NCBI RefSeq assembly: GCF_001192795.1
Contig: NZ_DF968180.1
Span: 62,001-126,000 of the forward strand
From: Flexilinea flocculi
GTDB lineage: Bacteria > Chloroflexota > Anaerolineae > Anaerolineales > Anaerolineaceae
Direction of reading: 5' to 3'
DNA: 64,000 bases
Shown: positions 26,681 to 36,272 of the stretch, piece by piece
Layout of the letters: every line of letters begins with the position of its first letter
Position numbering within the stretch: position 1 is the first letter of the stretch
The notes under the pieces: model-generated
Told to the model about the DNA's origin: nothing
What the model saw: the letters and a program-made list of their open reading frames with translations, nothing else
Databases searched by the model: none
Translations under genes and position numbers: made by a program

Positions 26681-26801
26681 CAGCAATTCTAAATAGGGTA
26701 GGAATTATATGTTGTTGTGTTGTTTTTGCACGGATTGTAAAAACAACATAACAACAATTTCTCTCGTTATTTAAAAAGAATGTCCATATTTCGAATCGCT
26801 G
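26681..26801. repeat. Long-form TTCGAA element with central hairpin
   Basis: CAGCAATTCTAAATAGGG at the left and GTCCATATTTCGAATCGCTG at the right are 121 bp apart. The hairpin (26711-26757) pairs GTTGTTGTGTTGTTTTT with its complement apart from one G-U type position. It is the main content of the 26406-26856 gap. Confidence 0.8.
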
Positions 26802-26856
26802 ATGATTTAGTAGTAAAATTTTTTCCGGTGAAAAATGAATATCCTACGAGGAGTGA

Positions 26857-27657
26857 ATGAAAGATCCTTTAGAAATACTTGTAACCAATGATGATGGTAT
26901 CCATGCGCCTGGACTCTGCGCACTGGCACAAGCAGCAAGCAAGATCGGGAATGTAACGGTCATCGCTCCGGATAAGAATTGGTCAGCATCCGGTCATCAA
27001 AAGGCGCTGGGAAGACCCCTTCGTGTTGAACAGGTCCCTTTTGACAATGGTATATCCGCTTACATGACAGATGGGGGACCTTCGGACTGTACTGCTCTGG
27101 TTGGACTGGGTTTTTTGAAAAAAAGAGTTGACCTGGTTCTCACTGGAATCAATCCAACAGCGAATGTCAGCCGGGATATTACTTATTCTGGAACGGTTAC
27201 CAGCGCTCTGGAAGCAACCATTTGGAATATGAAGGGCATTGCATTTTCCATCGATGCCAATAAAGTCAAACCAGATCAAATCGATTTTTCTGCTGCAAAA
27301 GAAATCATCATACATGTCGTTCAAACATATCTGAAGCATGAATTACCTCCCTTCACGATATTAAATGTCAATATTCCGTATTTACCGCTTTCTCAGATTC
27401 GGGGATACAAGATTACTCGCGGCGGATCCAGATATTATCGGGATGAACTGGTTTCTTGTGTGGATCCGTTTGGACGCCCTTATTATTGGTTTGGCGGACT
27501 GCCACCCTATGGTGATGAGGATGAAGGAACAGATTGCGGAGAACTGTCCCGCGGTTATGTCAGTATCACACCGATTCACCTGGATCTGACAGCCTATGAG
27601 ATGATGCCAGCTATTCAAAAATGGGAATGGAATTGGCAAGGAGATAATGTATTATGA
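26857..27657 (+). CDS. surE: 5'/3'-nucleotidase SurE
   Basis: A 266-residue protein of normal SurE length. The N-terminus has the metal-binding NDDG motif in ILVTNDDGIHAPGL, followed by VIAPDKNWSASGHQ and the nucleotide-site segment GGPSDCTALVGL, then LVLTGINPTANVSRDITYSGTV. The family often has SGIN..N.G at the latter place; here TGIN with a shifted Asn is a mild departure. SurE removes phosphate from nucleoside monophosphates and is linked to stationary-phase survival. It has a clear ribosome-binding site (CGAGGAG), and its stop overlaps the next gene start (ATGA). Confidence 0.92.
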   Translation: MKDPLEILVTNDDGIHAPGLCALAQAASKIGNVTVIAPDKNWSASGHQKALGRPLRVEQVPFDNGISAYMTDGGPSDCTALVGLGFLKKRVDLVLTGINPTANVSRDITYSGTVTSALEATIWNMKGIAFSIDANKVKPDQIDFSAAKEIIIHVVQTYLKHELPPFTILNVNIPYLPLSQIRGYKITRGGSRYYRDELVSCVDPFGRPYYWFGGLPPYGDEDEGTDCGELSRGYVSITPIHLDLTAYEMMPAIQKWEWNWQGDNVL

Positions 27658-28151
27658 TACGTACGATAAAAACTTTTATGTTTTTGACAATAATCTCTTT
27701 TTGCTTTTTCTTTTCTTCTTGTACCCCAAAAATTACTGAAACTCCGACTGTCATTCCAACAGCCATGCTGCCGACAAGAATTGCAGCCACATTAGAACCA
27801 GTAGAAATTGAAACTGATTGCGTCAACAGCTTCTATTATTTGGATGATGTCAATTATCAGGACGGCACAGAAGTGGAAGCAGGGTCCGTTTTTCTCAAAG
27901 AATGGGAAGTCCAGAATAATGGATCGTGCGACTGGAATGAAAAATATCGGCTGCGATTTGTTTCCGGCGATCAGATGGGCGCGCCTGATTCTGTACCCAT
28001 TCCATCTGTCATTGTGGGAAGTAAAGGCAAGCTTTCTGTAGAATTGCAGGCGCCTAAAGAACCTGGGACTTATCGTTCGGTCTGGAAGGCTTTTGGCAGT
28101 GATAACCGATCATTTGGCGAAACCGTTTATGTAGAAATTGTTGTGAAATAA
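27654..28151 (+). CDS. Lipoprotein with one NBR1-type Ig-like domain
   Basis: A 165-residue lipoprotein: hydrophobic signal with lipobox FFSSC (Cys23), a Thr/Pro-rich linker (ITETPTVIPTAMLPT), then one Ig-like domain of about 105 residues. The domain has the NBR1/ILRUN signature, a trailing hydrophobic strand with KEWEVQNNGSCDWNEKYRLRF, and VELQAPKEPGTYRSVWKAFG. These domains are frequent on Chloroflexota surface lipoproteins and mediate protein contacts; the partner is unknown. Its start overlaps surE by 4 bp. A second lipoprotein with the same fold lies at 56761-57792. Confidence 0.85.
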   Translation: MIRTIKTFMFLTIISFCFFFSSCTPKITETPTVIPTAMLPTRIAATLEPVEIETDCVNSFYYLDDVNYQDGTEVEAGSVFLKEWEVQNNGSCDWNEKYRLRFVSGDQMGAPDSVPIPSVIVGSKGKLSVELQAPKEPGTYRSVWKAFGSDNRSFGETVYVEIVVK

Positions 28152-28158
28152 TAAAAAA

Positions 28159-28207
28159 GTGGATTTATTTTTCACTCGAAAAATAAATCCACCTGGTTGT
28201 TTTTTTT
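28159..28207. terminator. Bidirectional terminator between lipoprotein gene and clpC
   Basis: A perfect 14-bp stem GTGGATTTATTTTT / AAAAATAAATCCAC with a CACTCG loop (28159-28192), then a T-run at 28200-28207 on the plus side and A-rich sequence for the minus side. It serves both convergent genes. Confidence 0.8.
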
Positions 28208-30716
28208 ATATGACTTCTTCGATTCGATCAGATTGTTTGCGTAAAACAATCTCATTATCTTCGTTCAACGTGATCCGAATGGAATCACCCTCAGAGAATT
28301 GACGGGCAAGCAGCGCATCCGCAAGCGGGTCTTCTACTTTTTGTTGAATGACTCTGCGTAGTGGTCTGGCACCCATTTCCGGATCAAATCCATCTCTGGT
28401 CAGTTTTTCTAATGCACTTTCTGTAACAGAGATACGGATTTGCTGTTCTTTCAGACGTTCATTCAATTTTTGAATTTCAATTTCCGTAATCTGTTGCATA
28501 TCTTCTAAATTCAGCATGCGGAAAACAATCACGCTGTCCAGGCGGTTGACAAATTCCGGCCGGAAGGTCTTTTTTAATTGTTCAAGCAGCTTTTTACGCA
28601 TTTCATTGTAATCATCTTTTTCTTCATCACTTTTTTCGGTTTTCAATGAGAATCCAAACGTGTTTTGCCGTTTGATAAGATCATCACCAATATTGGAGGT
28701 CATTACAATGATTGTGTTCTTGAAATCGACTTTCTTGCCGCGGGCATCAGAAAGCTGGCCTTCTTCCATGATTTGCAGCAGAATATTTTGAATTTCCGGA
28801 TTTGCCTTATCCATCTCATCAAAGACGACAATCGAATATGGACGGCGGCGGATAGCTTCTGTCAGCTGTCCTGCATCATCGTAGCCGACATATCCCGGAG
28901 GAGCGCCTGTCAAACGGCTTGCAGAGTGCCGTTCCATAAATTCTGACATATCAAGCTGGATCAGTGCATCCTCGCTGCCAAAAAGAAATTTTGCCAGCGC
29001 TTTCGTCAATTCAGTTTTTCCGACACCCGTTGGACCTAAAAATAGGAAGGATCCGATGGGGCGATGGGGATCTTTCAACCCGGAACGCGATCGGCGGATG
29101 GCATGCGCAATGGATTTAATCGCATCATCCTGACCGATAATCAATTTGCCAAGCTCATCTTCCATTCTCAACAACCGTTCCGATTCCTTTTCAGCCATTT
29201 GCATCACCGGAATGCCGGTCCACATGGATACAATTTCTGCAATATCATCCGCATTCACGGTCGGAGCAGTATCCCGATCCCATTGTTTGCTTTGATCTTC
29301 GATCTGTTGCTCCAATTGAGCTTCTCGGTTCTGCAGTTCGGCTGCCTGATCGTCTTGTCCCTGTTCTGCAGCCATCAGCATCAGTTTTCTGGTTTCTCGG
29401 AGGTCAGCCATAAGCTGATTGGCAGCGGCTGCCGCCGGGCTCTTATACATGCGGACGCGGGAAGATGCCTCATCAATTAAATCGATGGCTTTATCTGGCA
29501 GGAAACGCTCAGATACATAACGGACAGAAAGCGAAACGGCTGCTTCCAACGCCTCATCCGAAATTGTCAGTTGATGATGCTCCTCATATTTGGGACGCAA
29601 TCCTTTTAGGATTTCAATGGCTTCTTCGGCTGTCGGTTCATTGACCAGAATTGGCTGAAAACGACGTTCAAGGGCTGCATCACTCTCGATATTCTTACGA
29701 TACTCTTCGGATGTTGTGGCTCCGACAACTTGAACTTCTCCGCGCGATAAGGCTGGCTTGAGGATGTTTGCTGCATCAACAGTCGAACCGGATGCTCCGG
29801 CTCCTACCAGCATGTGAATTTCATCGATGAATAAAATTGCTTTCGTCGTTTTCAACTCTTCGATGACGCGTTTCATACGGTCTTCAAACTGACCGCGGTA
29901 CATCGTTCCGGCAACCATCGATCCGACATCTAATTGGAGAACGCGTTTGTTTAACAATTGTGCCGGTACATTTCCTTCCACAATTGCCTGTGCCAATCCT
30001 TCCACGATGGCTGTCTTTCCTACCCCCGGTTCACCGATGAGTGCGGGATTATTTTTGGTTCTGCGGGCTAAAATCTGAATTACCCGCGCAATTTCATTTT
30101 TTCGGCCAATCACAGGATCCAATTTTCCCATTGCAGCTTTGGCAGTGAGATCTGTAGCAAGCTGATCAATCAACGGGGAACTGCTTTTTGCATTCTTATC
30201 CGATTTGACTTTTTTTGCCGGTTTAATGGCAGTGTCAGATTGTCCTTGTGTATCTGTCGGAGGAGTGGTCCCTTCTTCTAATACTCTTCTTAATTGGCGG
30301 CGTACCTGTTCCGGACTGATGCCGAGTTTTTTCAGGATTGTAACTGCTTTTGATTCTGGTGTATCGATCAGGCTTAACAGCAGGTGTTCTGTGCTGATAT
30401 ACACTTGCCCCATTTTAGTCCCTTCGATTACCGCCCTTTTTAAGATATCCTGTACTTCGGGAGATAATACTTCTTCCGATTTCTTCTCTTTCTTCTCTGT
30501 AGAAAACCCGTCCATACGGGACAAGATTTCACGAACGCGATCCGCTGTAAGATCTAAATCTTTCAGCACCTTGCCTGCAGTCGATCCTTCCACCAGCAGC
30601 AGACCGATCAGAATGTGTTCGGTTCCAATCATGTCCGCATTGTTTTGGTCAGCTTCCTGATGGGCAAGGCTCAGTACACGTCGTGCTCTTTGTGTAAATC
30701 TGTCAATTCCGGCCAT
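28206..30716 (-). CDS. clpC: ClpC-type AAA+ unfoldase of the Clp protease
   Basis: An 836-residue class I Clp ATPase. Order: paired Clp_N repeats (about 1-150), AAA-1 with GEPGVGKT and LFIDEIHMLVGAG, a middle domain of about 60 residues with coiled-coil character (short, as in ClpC rather than ClpB), AAA-2 with GPTGVGKT and VVFDEMDKANPE, and a C-terminal D2-small domain. It unfolds proteins for degradation by ClpP. The minus-strand start has AAAGGA upstream. The CtsR/McsA/McsB genes often found with clpC are absent, so regulation probably differs. I see no CIRCE element in its upstream region. Confidence 0.93.
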   Translation of the reverse strand: MAGIDRFTQRARRVLSLAHQEADQNNADMIGTEHILIGLLLVEGSTAGKVLKDLDLTADRVREILSRMDGFSTEKKEKKSEEVLSPEVQDILKRAVIEGTKMGQVYISTEHLLLSLIDTPESKAVTILKKLGISPEQVRRQLRRVLEEGTTPPTDTQGQSDTAIKPAKKVKSDKNAKSSSPLIDQLATDLTAKAAMGKLDPVIGRKNEIARVIQILARRTKNNPALIGEPGVGKTAIVEGLAQAIVEGNVPAQLLNKRVLQLDVGSMVAGTMYRGQFEDRMKRVIEELKTTKAILFIDEIHMLVGAGASGSTVDAANILKPALSRGEVQVVGATTSEEYRKNIESDAALERRFQPILVNEPTAEEAIEILKGLRPKYEEHHQLTISDEALEAAVSLSVRYVSERFLPDKAIDLIDEASSRVRMYKSPAAAAANQLMADLRETRKLMLMAAEQGQDDQAAELQNREAQLEQQIEDQSKQWDRDTAPTVNADDIAEIVSMWTGIPVMQMAEKESERLLRMEDELGKLIIGQDDAIKSIAHAIRRSRSGLKDPHRPIGSFLFLGPTGVGKTELTKALAKFLFGSEDALIQLDMSEFMERHSASRLTGAPPGYVGYDDAGQLTEAIRRRPYSIVVFDEMDKANPEIQNILLQIMEEGQLSDARGKKVDFKNTIIVMTSNIGDDLIKRQNTFGFSLKTEKSDEEKDDYNEMRKKLLEQLKKTFRPEFVNRLDSVIVFRMLNLEDMQQITEIEIQKLNERLKEQQIRISVTESALEKLTRDGFDPEMGARPLRRVIQQKVEDPLADALLARQFSEGDSIRITLNEDNEIVLRKQSDRIEEVI

Positions 30717-30865
30717 TAATTCTTTTTTTTCCTTTATTTTTATATCCGCAACGTTTCAAATTAAAACCTTGTTCGGTTAATTTATTTAATAAACTTTTTT
30801 TTCTGGGTTTATTTTACCAGTTTATCCTTAGTGTTCTTTCGTAGTAATACGAAAATAAAACCTGC

Positions 30866-30912
30866 CTTCCGAATCAATCAGCAAATCATTTTCTTTATGA
30901 TTCAAATTGCTG
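30866..30912. repeat. Short decayed TTCGAA element upstream of clpC
   Basis: CTTCCGAATCAATCAGC then TATGATTCAAATTGCTGC fits the short form. The rest of the 30717-31114 stretch is AT-rich and shows no gene or clear operator. Confidence 0.4.
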
Positions 30913-31114
30913 CTTCTTTAGTATAAAGTATGCTGACTGGAATCATTGTTAGAAATGTATTAATACTTGGATCTTGAAAATCGTAATGCCTGAAAGCTGC
31001 CTGATGAAATCCGGTTTTCGCGTAAACGGATTTCTTTTGAGCATTCAAAATGAATCTTCCTTGTAATAAAAATCGCTGATAAATCCGCAATTCGAAATAT
31101 TGAAACAAAGAAAG

Positions 31115-31232
31115 CCTGTCATTGTTATTATCCTGCAGGGGGGGAAACAATCTTCTGCCATATGAGAAGCGATTACTTCTTCGGGTTGACACTCTCCTCG
31201 CAATGACAATTCAATCCATGAATGATTCATCG
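31115..31232. repeat. Dispersed TCATTGCGAG-type repeat, single diverged copy
   Basis: CTGTCATTGTTATTATCCTGC, GAAGCGATTACTTC, CTCGCAATGACA and the tail AATCCATGAATGATTCATC match the copy at 208-372 and, more loosely, the array at 13257-13914. The tail shared with the first copy marks a common element boundary. Confidence 0.55.
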
Positions 31233-31441
31233 ATTAAAGCGAATTATTGCTGGAAAATTATTATTATGATCTCTTCATGTATAATAATCTCAACAGGATC
31301 GGGCTGACTCTGAAAAGTGATCCCATGAAACCGCATATGGCTTTGGCTGTCCAGAGAATCTGTACTTTCAATATTTCTCTCAATTCTCAAAAGGCTTTCC
31401 TAAAATTTGAATTACTGCATTATTTGCCATCGGAAAACTCC

Positions 31442-32935
31442 ATGCAATTGACTTCATTCTTATTCTTATTGTTTTTTCTGGTTGTCAGTTCGATTTATTA
31501 TCTTTTCCCGTCGAAATATCGCTGGATCTGGCTCCTATTAGTCAGTTATTGCTTTTACGGAATCGGGAATATCAATTCGGTCGGTTTATTAATTCTGGTT
31601 ACTGTTACAACCTGGTATGGGGGCAATCTCATAGCAGGAGCAAGGCATAATCATCGAATCAGGAATAGCTCCGCCCATCAAAAAATTATTCTTGCTGCGT
31701 GCGTTTTGCTCAATATCGGTATCCTTGTATTTTATAAATATTCCAATTTCGCGATCTACAACTTAAACCGGATTCTACGAATCGGACAAATCCCGCCGAT
31801 TCAATTTACATTCAATTGGATTATGCCGATTGGTATTTCCTTTTTTATCCTTCAGGCGCTGACCTATCCCATTGATATTTATCGGGGGAAAATCAATCCG
31901 GAAAAGAATCCGTTGAAATATGCTTTATTTGTTTCTTTCTTTCCGCAAATTCTGTCCGGACCGATTGGAAGAGCAAAAAATATGCTCCCGCAGATCAGTA
32001 CAAACCATCAATTTGATTTTGATCGCATTAAACATGGCATGTGGCGGATGTTATGGGGATTTTTTCAAAAAATGGTGATCGGTGATCGGTTATCCATTTT
32101 CATCGCTTCTGTCTTCGATGATCCGGTCGTTTTTCAACATGGTGGAATCATTAATTGGATCGCGATGGTTTTTTTCGGACTGCAAATTTATTATGATTTT
32201 GCCGGTTATTCAAATATTGCAATTGGTGCTGCTCAAATTTTAGGCTATTCCATACCCGTGAATTTTCTCCGTCCCTATTTCTCAAAATCTGTGACAGAAT
32301 TTTGGAAACGTTGGCATATCTCGTTAACCAGCTGGTTTCGAGATTACCTCTATATCCCTTTGGGGGGAAATCGAGTTGGGAAAATACGCCATGCTGCCAA
32401 TATCCTGATAGTCTTTCTGGTGTCCGGATTATGGCACGGCGCAAATTGGACTTTTATCATTTGGGGACTTCTCAATGGCTTTTATCAACTCATTGAGCTT
32501 TCTCTCAAATCTGTTCTAAAACCGATAATTGGACAACGGTCTTTTCAATTAAACTCTTTTGGTTGGAAAAGTCTCCGTGTTGTAATGGTTTTTTTCCTGA
32601 CTGATTTTGCCTGGATTTTTTTCCGCTCGAACACGATTCATGATGCATTCGGATTCATTAAAGGCCTCTTTTACTTCAATCCGCAAATCCTGCTGGATGA
32701 TCAACTGTATCAATATGGATTAACCCGAATCAATATGCAGATCCTTCTGATTGCTCTGGTTATTTCCGTAACTGTCAGTTGGCTTCAGAGAAGCGGCAGT
32801 ATATGTGAAAAGATGGATCGTCAACCTTTCTGGTTTCGCTGGGCTGTAATTTTGACAGGGATTTTTGCAATTCTGCTGCTGGGAATCTACGGTCCCAATG
32901 TCGATACCAGTCAATTTATTTACACGAAGTTCTGA
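31442..32935 (+). CDS. MBOAT-family O-acyltransferase (AlgI/DltB-like)
   Basis: A 498-residue polytopic protein starting MQLTSFLFLLFF, the usual N-terminus of AlgI-type proteins. The frame is open from 31247 but the extra 65 residues look like non-coding sequence. Conserved family features are visible: GKINPEKNPLKYALFVSFFPQ, SVTEFWKRWHISLTSWFRDYLYIPLGGNR, and VSGLWHGANWTFIIWG with the catalytic-region His. Such proteins move acyl groups, usually acetyl, across the membrane onto extracellular polysaccharide or teichoic polymer. The downstream SGNH-type gene is the expected partner. Confidence 0.9.
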   Translation: MQLTSFLFLLFFLVVSSIYYLFPSKYRWIWLLLVSYCFYGIGNINSVGLLILVTVTTWYGGNLIAGARHNHRIRNSSAHQKIILAACVLLNIGILVFYKYSNFAIYNLNRILRIGQIPPIQFTFNWIMPIGISFFILQALTYPIDIYRGKINPEKNPLKYALFVSFFPQILSGPIGRAKNMLPQISTNHQFDFDRIKHGMWRMLWGFFQKMVIGDRLSIFIASVFDDPVVFQHGGIINWIAMVFFGLQIYYDFAGYSNIAIGAAQILGYSIPVNFLRPYFSKSVTEFWKRWHISLTSWFRDYLYIPLGGNRVGKIRHAANILIVFLVSGLWHGANWTFIIWGLLNGFYQLIELSLKSVLKPIIGQRSFQLNSFGWKSLRVVMVFFLTDFAWIFFRSNTIHDAFGFIKGLFYFNPQILLDDQLYQYGLTRINMQILLIALVISVTVSWLQRSGSICEKMDRQPFWFRWAVILTGIFAILLLGIYGPNVDTSQFIYTKF

Positions 32936-33024
32936 TGAGAAATAATTCGAATATTTTATCAATCTTTCGAATTAGAAGAAAAAACATTTCAATATTTCGA
33001 AATGGTAGATGAGAAGAAAAACAA

Positions 33025-34470
33025 ATGATGAAAAAGATCGTTTCCGCCATTTTATTTTCTGTGCTCTTGTATTATTCATTCCAGATGGTCAATGAGATGC
33101 TATTTATTAAGACGGAAGTAAATGCAGCAAAAGACCTGGTATTAGAACCGAAAAAAACGATTGATGTTTTCTTTCTTGGCACCAGTCATGTCTATTGTGG
33201 TGTCAATCCTTTGGAAATCTGGAAACAAAGCGGAATTACCAGTTTTGATCTCGTTACAAATCGCCAGCCAATCTGGGCTTCTTATAGTATTTTGAAACAA
33301 TCGTTGAAACAACAAAAACCCGCTGTTATATTTTTCGAGGTTCTCGGAGCCACAGATTATGTGGAAGGATTAATTGAGAGCGACCGGGGAAATCATGCGA
33401 CACACCTCGCTATGGATCCTATTCCACTTTCTTTTTCAAAAATCATGGATGTTCTGCGGATTGATGAGATCAAGAAGAAACAGGAAATGTTGTTTCCAGT
33501 GATTTATCATCACCGCCGTTTGGTGGAAAACGAACTGAATTCTACCGATCTGTTATATCCTTTTACGCGAAATCGCAATATTCAGAAAGGATATGTCCTT
33601 TCTTTAAAAACCGAACCGCAAGAAAGATCAGGTCCTTATCCGACACAATCGATACCGCTGCATCCAACTGCAGAAAAATATTTGATAAAAATCATTGAAT
33701 TATGCAGGGAAGAAAAAATTCCGCTGGTTTTATTTAAAACACCTGCACCTTCTTCAGAAAATTTGCTGATGCAGTTGAATGGCATTGCCGAACTGGCTGA
33801 TAAATTTGACATACCATGGATTGATTTCAATCGTCTCGTTGACCAGATCCATCTGGATTATTCAACCGATTTCGTCGATGGCGGGCATCTGAATGTATTT
33901 GGCGCAAAAAAAGTATCTGCATACTTAAGCCAGTATCTACAGGAACATTTTCACCTCGAGGATCGGCGGAAAGATTCGAAATTTTCTTCCTGGAATGCCG
34001 ACGCGCTCCATTATGACAACCGGCTGAATTTACAGACAACAATGCTTTTCCCCGAATATATACGGCGATTAGGTGATCCGCATTTAATATCAGTCATTAC
34101 GTTTAATCAAAGCGTTATGGATCATCAAGCGAATTTTCAGGAAGGGATACAGCGTTGTGAAGTAGAGCCCAGTGATATTTTGAATTCCAGCAACGGATTG
34201 ATATGCATCTTCGATGCGGGAAAAGTGATAAAGTCTACTTCCGGACATTTCGTGCATTATGCGAATGATACGATTTTTAATATTGCTCTCGGTATTTCCG
34301 AAGGTACAAAATCCAGCATCCTGGTCAATCAAAAAGAACAGAGTTTGAATGTGGATGGTGTCAATATCGTAGTTTATGATAAGGATACGCAAACGATACT
34401 CGATCGAGTCGCTTTTCTGCCAACCGATGAAATGCAGGCAGTCAGAGATCCATCTGTAGTAACTCCGTGA
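33025..34470 (+). CDS. Membrane-anchored SGNH-hydrolase-like protein (DltD/AlgJ-like)
   Basis: A 481-residue protein with an N-terminal signal anchor (residues 3-18). It has an SGNH-like domain: block I FFLGTSHVYCGVNP (Ser in GTSH) and the C-terminal block DFVDGGHLNVFGAKK with Asp and His three residues apart, as in DltD and AlgX/AlgJ acetylation proteins. About 140 further residues are of unknown fold. With the MBOAT protein upstream it probably finishes transfer of an acyl group to a surface polymer. A decayed TTCGAA element lies in the 89-bp spacer, so co-transcription is likely but not certain. Confidence 0.8.
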   Translation: MMKKIVSAILFSVLLYYSFQMVNEMLFIKTEVNAAKDLVLEPKKTIDVFFLGTSHVYCGVNPLEIWKQSGITSFDLVTNRQPIWASYSILKQSLKQQKPAVIFFEVLGATDYVEGLIESDRGNHATHLAMDPIPLSFSKIMDVLRIDEIKKKQEMLFPVIYHHRRLVENELNSTDLLYPFTRNRNIQKGYVLSLKTEPQERSGPYPTQSIPLHPTAEKYLIKIIELCREEKIPLVLFKTPAPSSENLLMQLNGIAELADKFDIPWIDFNRLVDQIHLDYSTDFVDGGHLNVFGAKKVSAYLSQYLQEHFHLEDRRKDSKFSSWNADALHYDNRLNLQTTMLFPEYIRRLGDPHLISVITFNQSVMDHQANFQEGIQRCEVEPSDILNSSNGLICIFDAGKVIKSTSGHFVHYANDTIFNIALGISEGTKSSILVNQKEQSLNVDGVNIVVYDKDTQTILDRVAFLPTDEMQAVRDPSVVTP

Positions 34471-34569
34471 TTATGGATATGAGATTCCTGAATCGTAATT
34501 AATAATATGGATTGACTTTTTCTATTTCGAATTCATGATCTCAGTAGCGTTTACCGTTTCAATCAAGCA

Positions 34570-36054
34570 TCAATCGGTTGAATCGTTTTCAGTATGCTCA
34601 TTGCCAGATTTCACTGCTGTTTGTTTCTTTTCCCGCCAATACAGCCAGATCCAACCAGCAAGACTGATGCCGGATATCAATGCTCCGATGATTAATCCGT
34701 TGGTGTAAAGCGGATCGTCATGATTGCTGACCACCTTGATCGCCAGATTTGTATACGTGTATGGAAAGGCTTTCACACTGTTCAGGACTTTCCAGGCGCT
34801 GATATGATTCCATAGTTCCATGATCAGTATGACCAGCAACAAGGATGAAAGAAGAATTTTCAGGCGATGAAATTTCCGTATTTGCAGATTGTTTTGAAGG
34901 GCGGTACACGCCATTACGATCAGAAAGACGACGGGGAGGATCAGAAAACGAGCGCTGACGCGTTCTCCTGAAAAAAGCGGAATCTGAGTGAAACGAATGA
35001 TCTGATAGAAATTTCGTATCGAAAAGAATACGAGTGCAGCCAACGGAAAAATTAATACTGGAAAGCCATGTTCTTTTTTCCGTTGCAGCAGCCACTGGAT
35101 TCCAAAAAAAATCAGGAACACAGTACCGGCAATTCCGACATACATATCAAATTCCCACCAACCCAGAACAGCACCGGTTTTTTCCGCGTTCAAAGAGTCG
35201 GCAGGTGAGATGATTCGCATCAGTGCTTTTGCCATCACAAGCGGAGTTCCATATCCCCCGAGAAAGTCATCATCAAAAGCGCCCATCTGCAGCGCGGGAG
35301 GGATCATGCGGATTGCTGAAAGTAGGCAGGCTAAAATACCCGCTTTTAAGATCGGTATCAGGACACTGAATTTGGTGACAGCCAGAATGGCGAGAAAAAT
35401 TACACACCAAACAAATTGATGAAATGATCCCTGAAGAAAGATGAAAAATAATAGAAAAGCTGTTCTGCCAACCCAGGTCCAGCTTTTTTCTCCATCGAGC
35501 AGACAAAAGACCAGCCAGATAAACCAGGAGAATAGGAAGTAACCGCCCCAGGTAACATGACCTACAGAATAATGCGACAAGATGTGTCCGTTGAAAAAGA
35601 AAAGGAAAAAAAGCCAGGTAAAACTGAACAGTGAAAGATGAAAATGTTTTTTGATCGCAAATAATCCCAAAAAACCAATGGAGAACAACAGCCAGGTGTG
35701 AACCAGAATAAAATCCCCGACACTCAACCATTTGAGAAGTATGATTTGCGGACTTAAGATGACATCCGGTAAAGCCATAAAGCGATCGGTAACACCGCGT
35801 AATGCCGATGCGTCGGGCATATGTAACGGAAGCGCCCCTTTTGTGACAGCATCTTTTAAAAATGCTATCCGCGGCGCATTGACTTCTGCCCAATCATGAT
35901 AGTCAAATGGAATGTCGCCAAAATTGAGGAAATAACCCCACAGAATCAAACCGGTGATAAGAAGAAATCCGAGCCAGATCCAGGTCAACAGGGCATTTTC
36001 TTTTTCCGAATCAAAAATGGAATCTGATAAATCTTTCAAGGAAGTGCGGTTCAT
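34570..36054 (-). CDS. Polytopic membrane protein, GT-C-like, unknown function
   Basis: A 494-residue protein with about 12 membrane segments. The loop after the first segment has GDIPFDYHDWAEVNAPRIAF, an acidic/aromatic external loop like that of GT-C glycosyltransferases and related YfhO-type proteins. The C-terminus is a charged cytoplasmic tail. It is convergent with the MBOAT/SGNH pair and monocistronic. I do not recognise a specific family; a role in surface glycan assembly is an inference from architecture and the neighbouring genes. Confidence 0.65.
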   Translation of the reverse strand: MNRTSLKDLSDSIFDSEKENALLTWIWLGFLLITGLILWGYFLNFGDIPFDYHDWAEVNAPRIAFLKDAVTKGALPLHMPDASALRGVTDRFMALPDVILSPQIILLKWLSVGDFILVHTWLLFSIGFLGLFAIKKHFHLSLFSFTWLFFLFFFNGHILSHYSVGHVTWGGYFLFSWFIWLVFCLLDGEKSWTWVGRTAFLLFFIFLQGSFHQFVWCVIFLAILAVTKFSVLIPILKAGILACLLSAIRMIPPALQMGAFDDDFLGGYGTPLVMAKALMRIISPADSLNAEKTGAVLGWWEFDMYVGIAGTVFLIFFGIQWLLQRKKEHGFPVLIFPLAALVFFSIRNFYQIIRFTQIPLFSGERVSARFLILPVVFLIVMACTALQNNLQIRKFHRLKILLSSLLLVILIMELWNHISAWKVLNSVKAFPYTYTNLAIKVVSNHDDPLYTNGLIIGALISGISLAGWIWLYWREKKQTAVKSGNEHTENDSTD

Positions 36055-36108
36055 ATGGATTCATTTTATATACAATTGTCCGCTTTCGCAACAGGTTCAT
36101 CCAATATT

Positions 36109-36160
36109 CAGTAATTCCAAACATTGACCCGAAATATTCTCTCCATCTTTCAAATTGTTG
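36109..36160. repeat. Short-form TTCGAA element (52 bp)
   Basis: CAGTAATTCCAAACATTG at the left and CTTTCAAATTGTTG at the right with no hairpin between. It lies between two divergent genes. Confidence 0.55.
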
Positions 36161-36272
36161 GATTTTCCATTTTTGAAATGTTCTGATTGAATTATTATTT
36201 TATAATTTTCAGCAGAATATATGGTTTTCAACAATCAATTAATGGCTGTTGAAAAACCATGAGGAGAAAAAC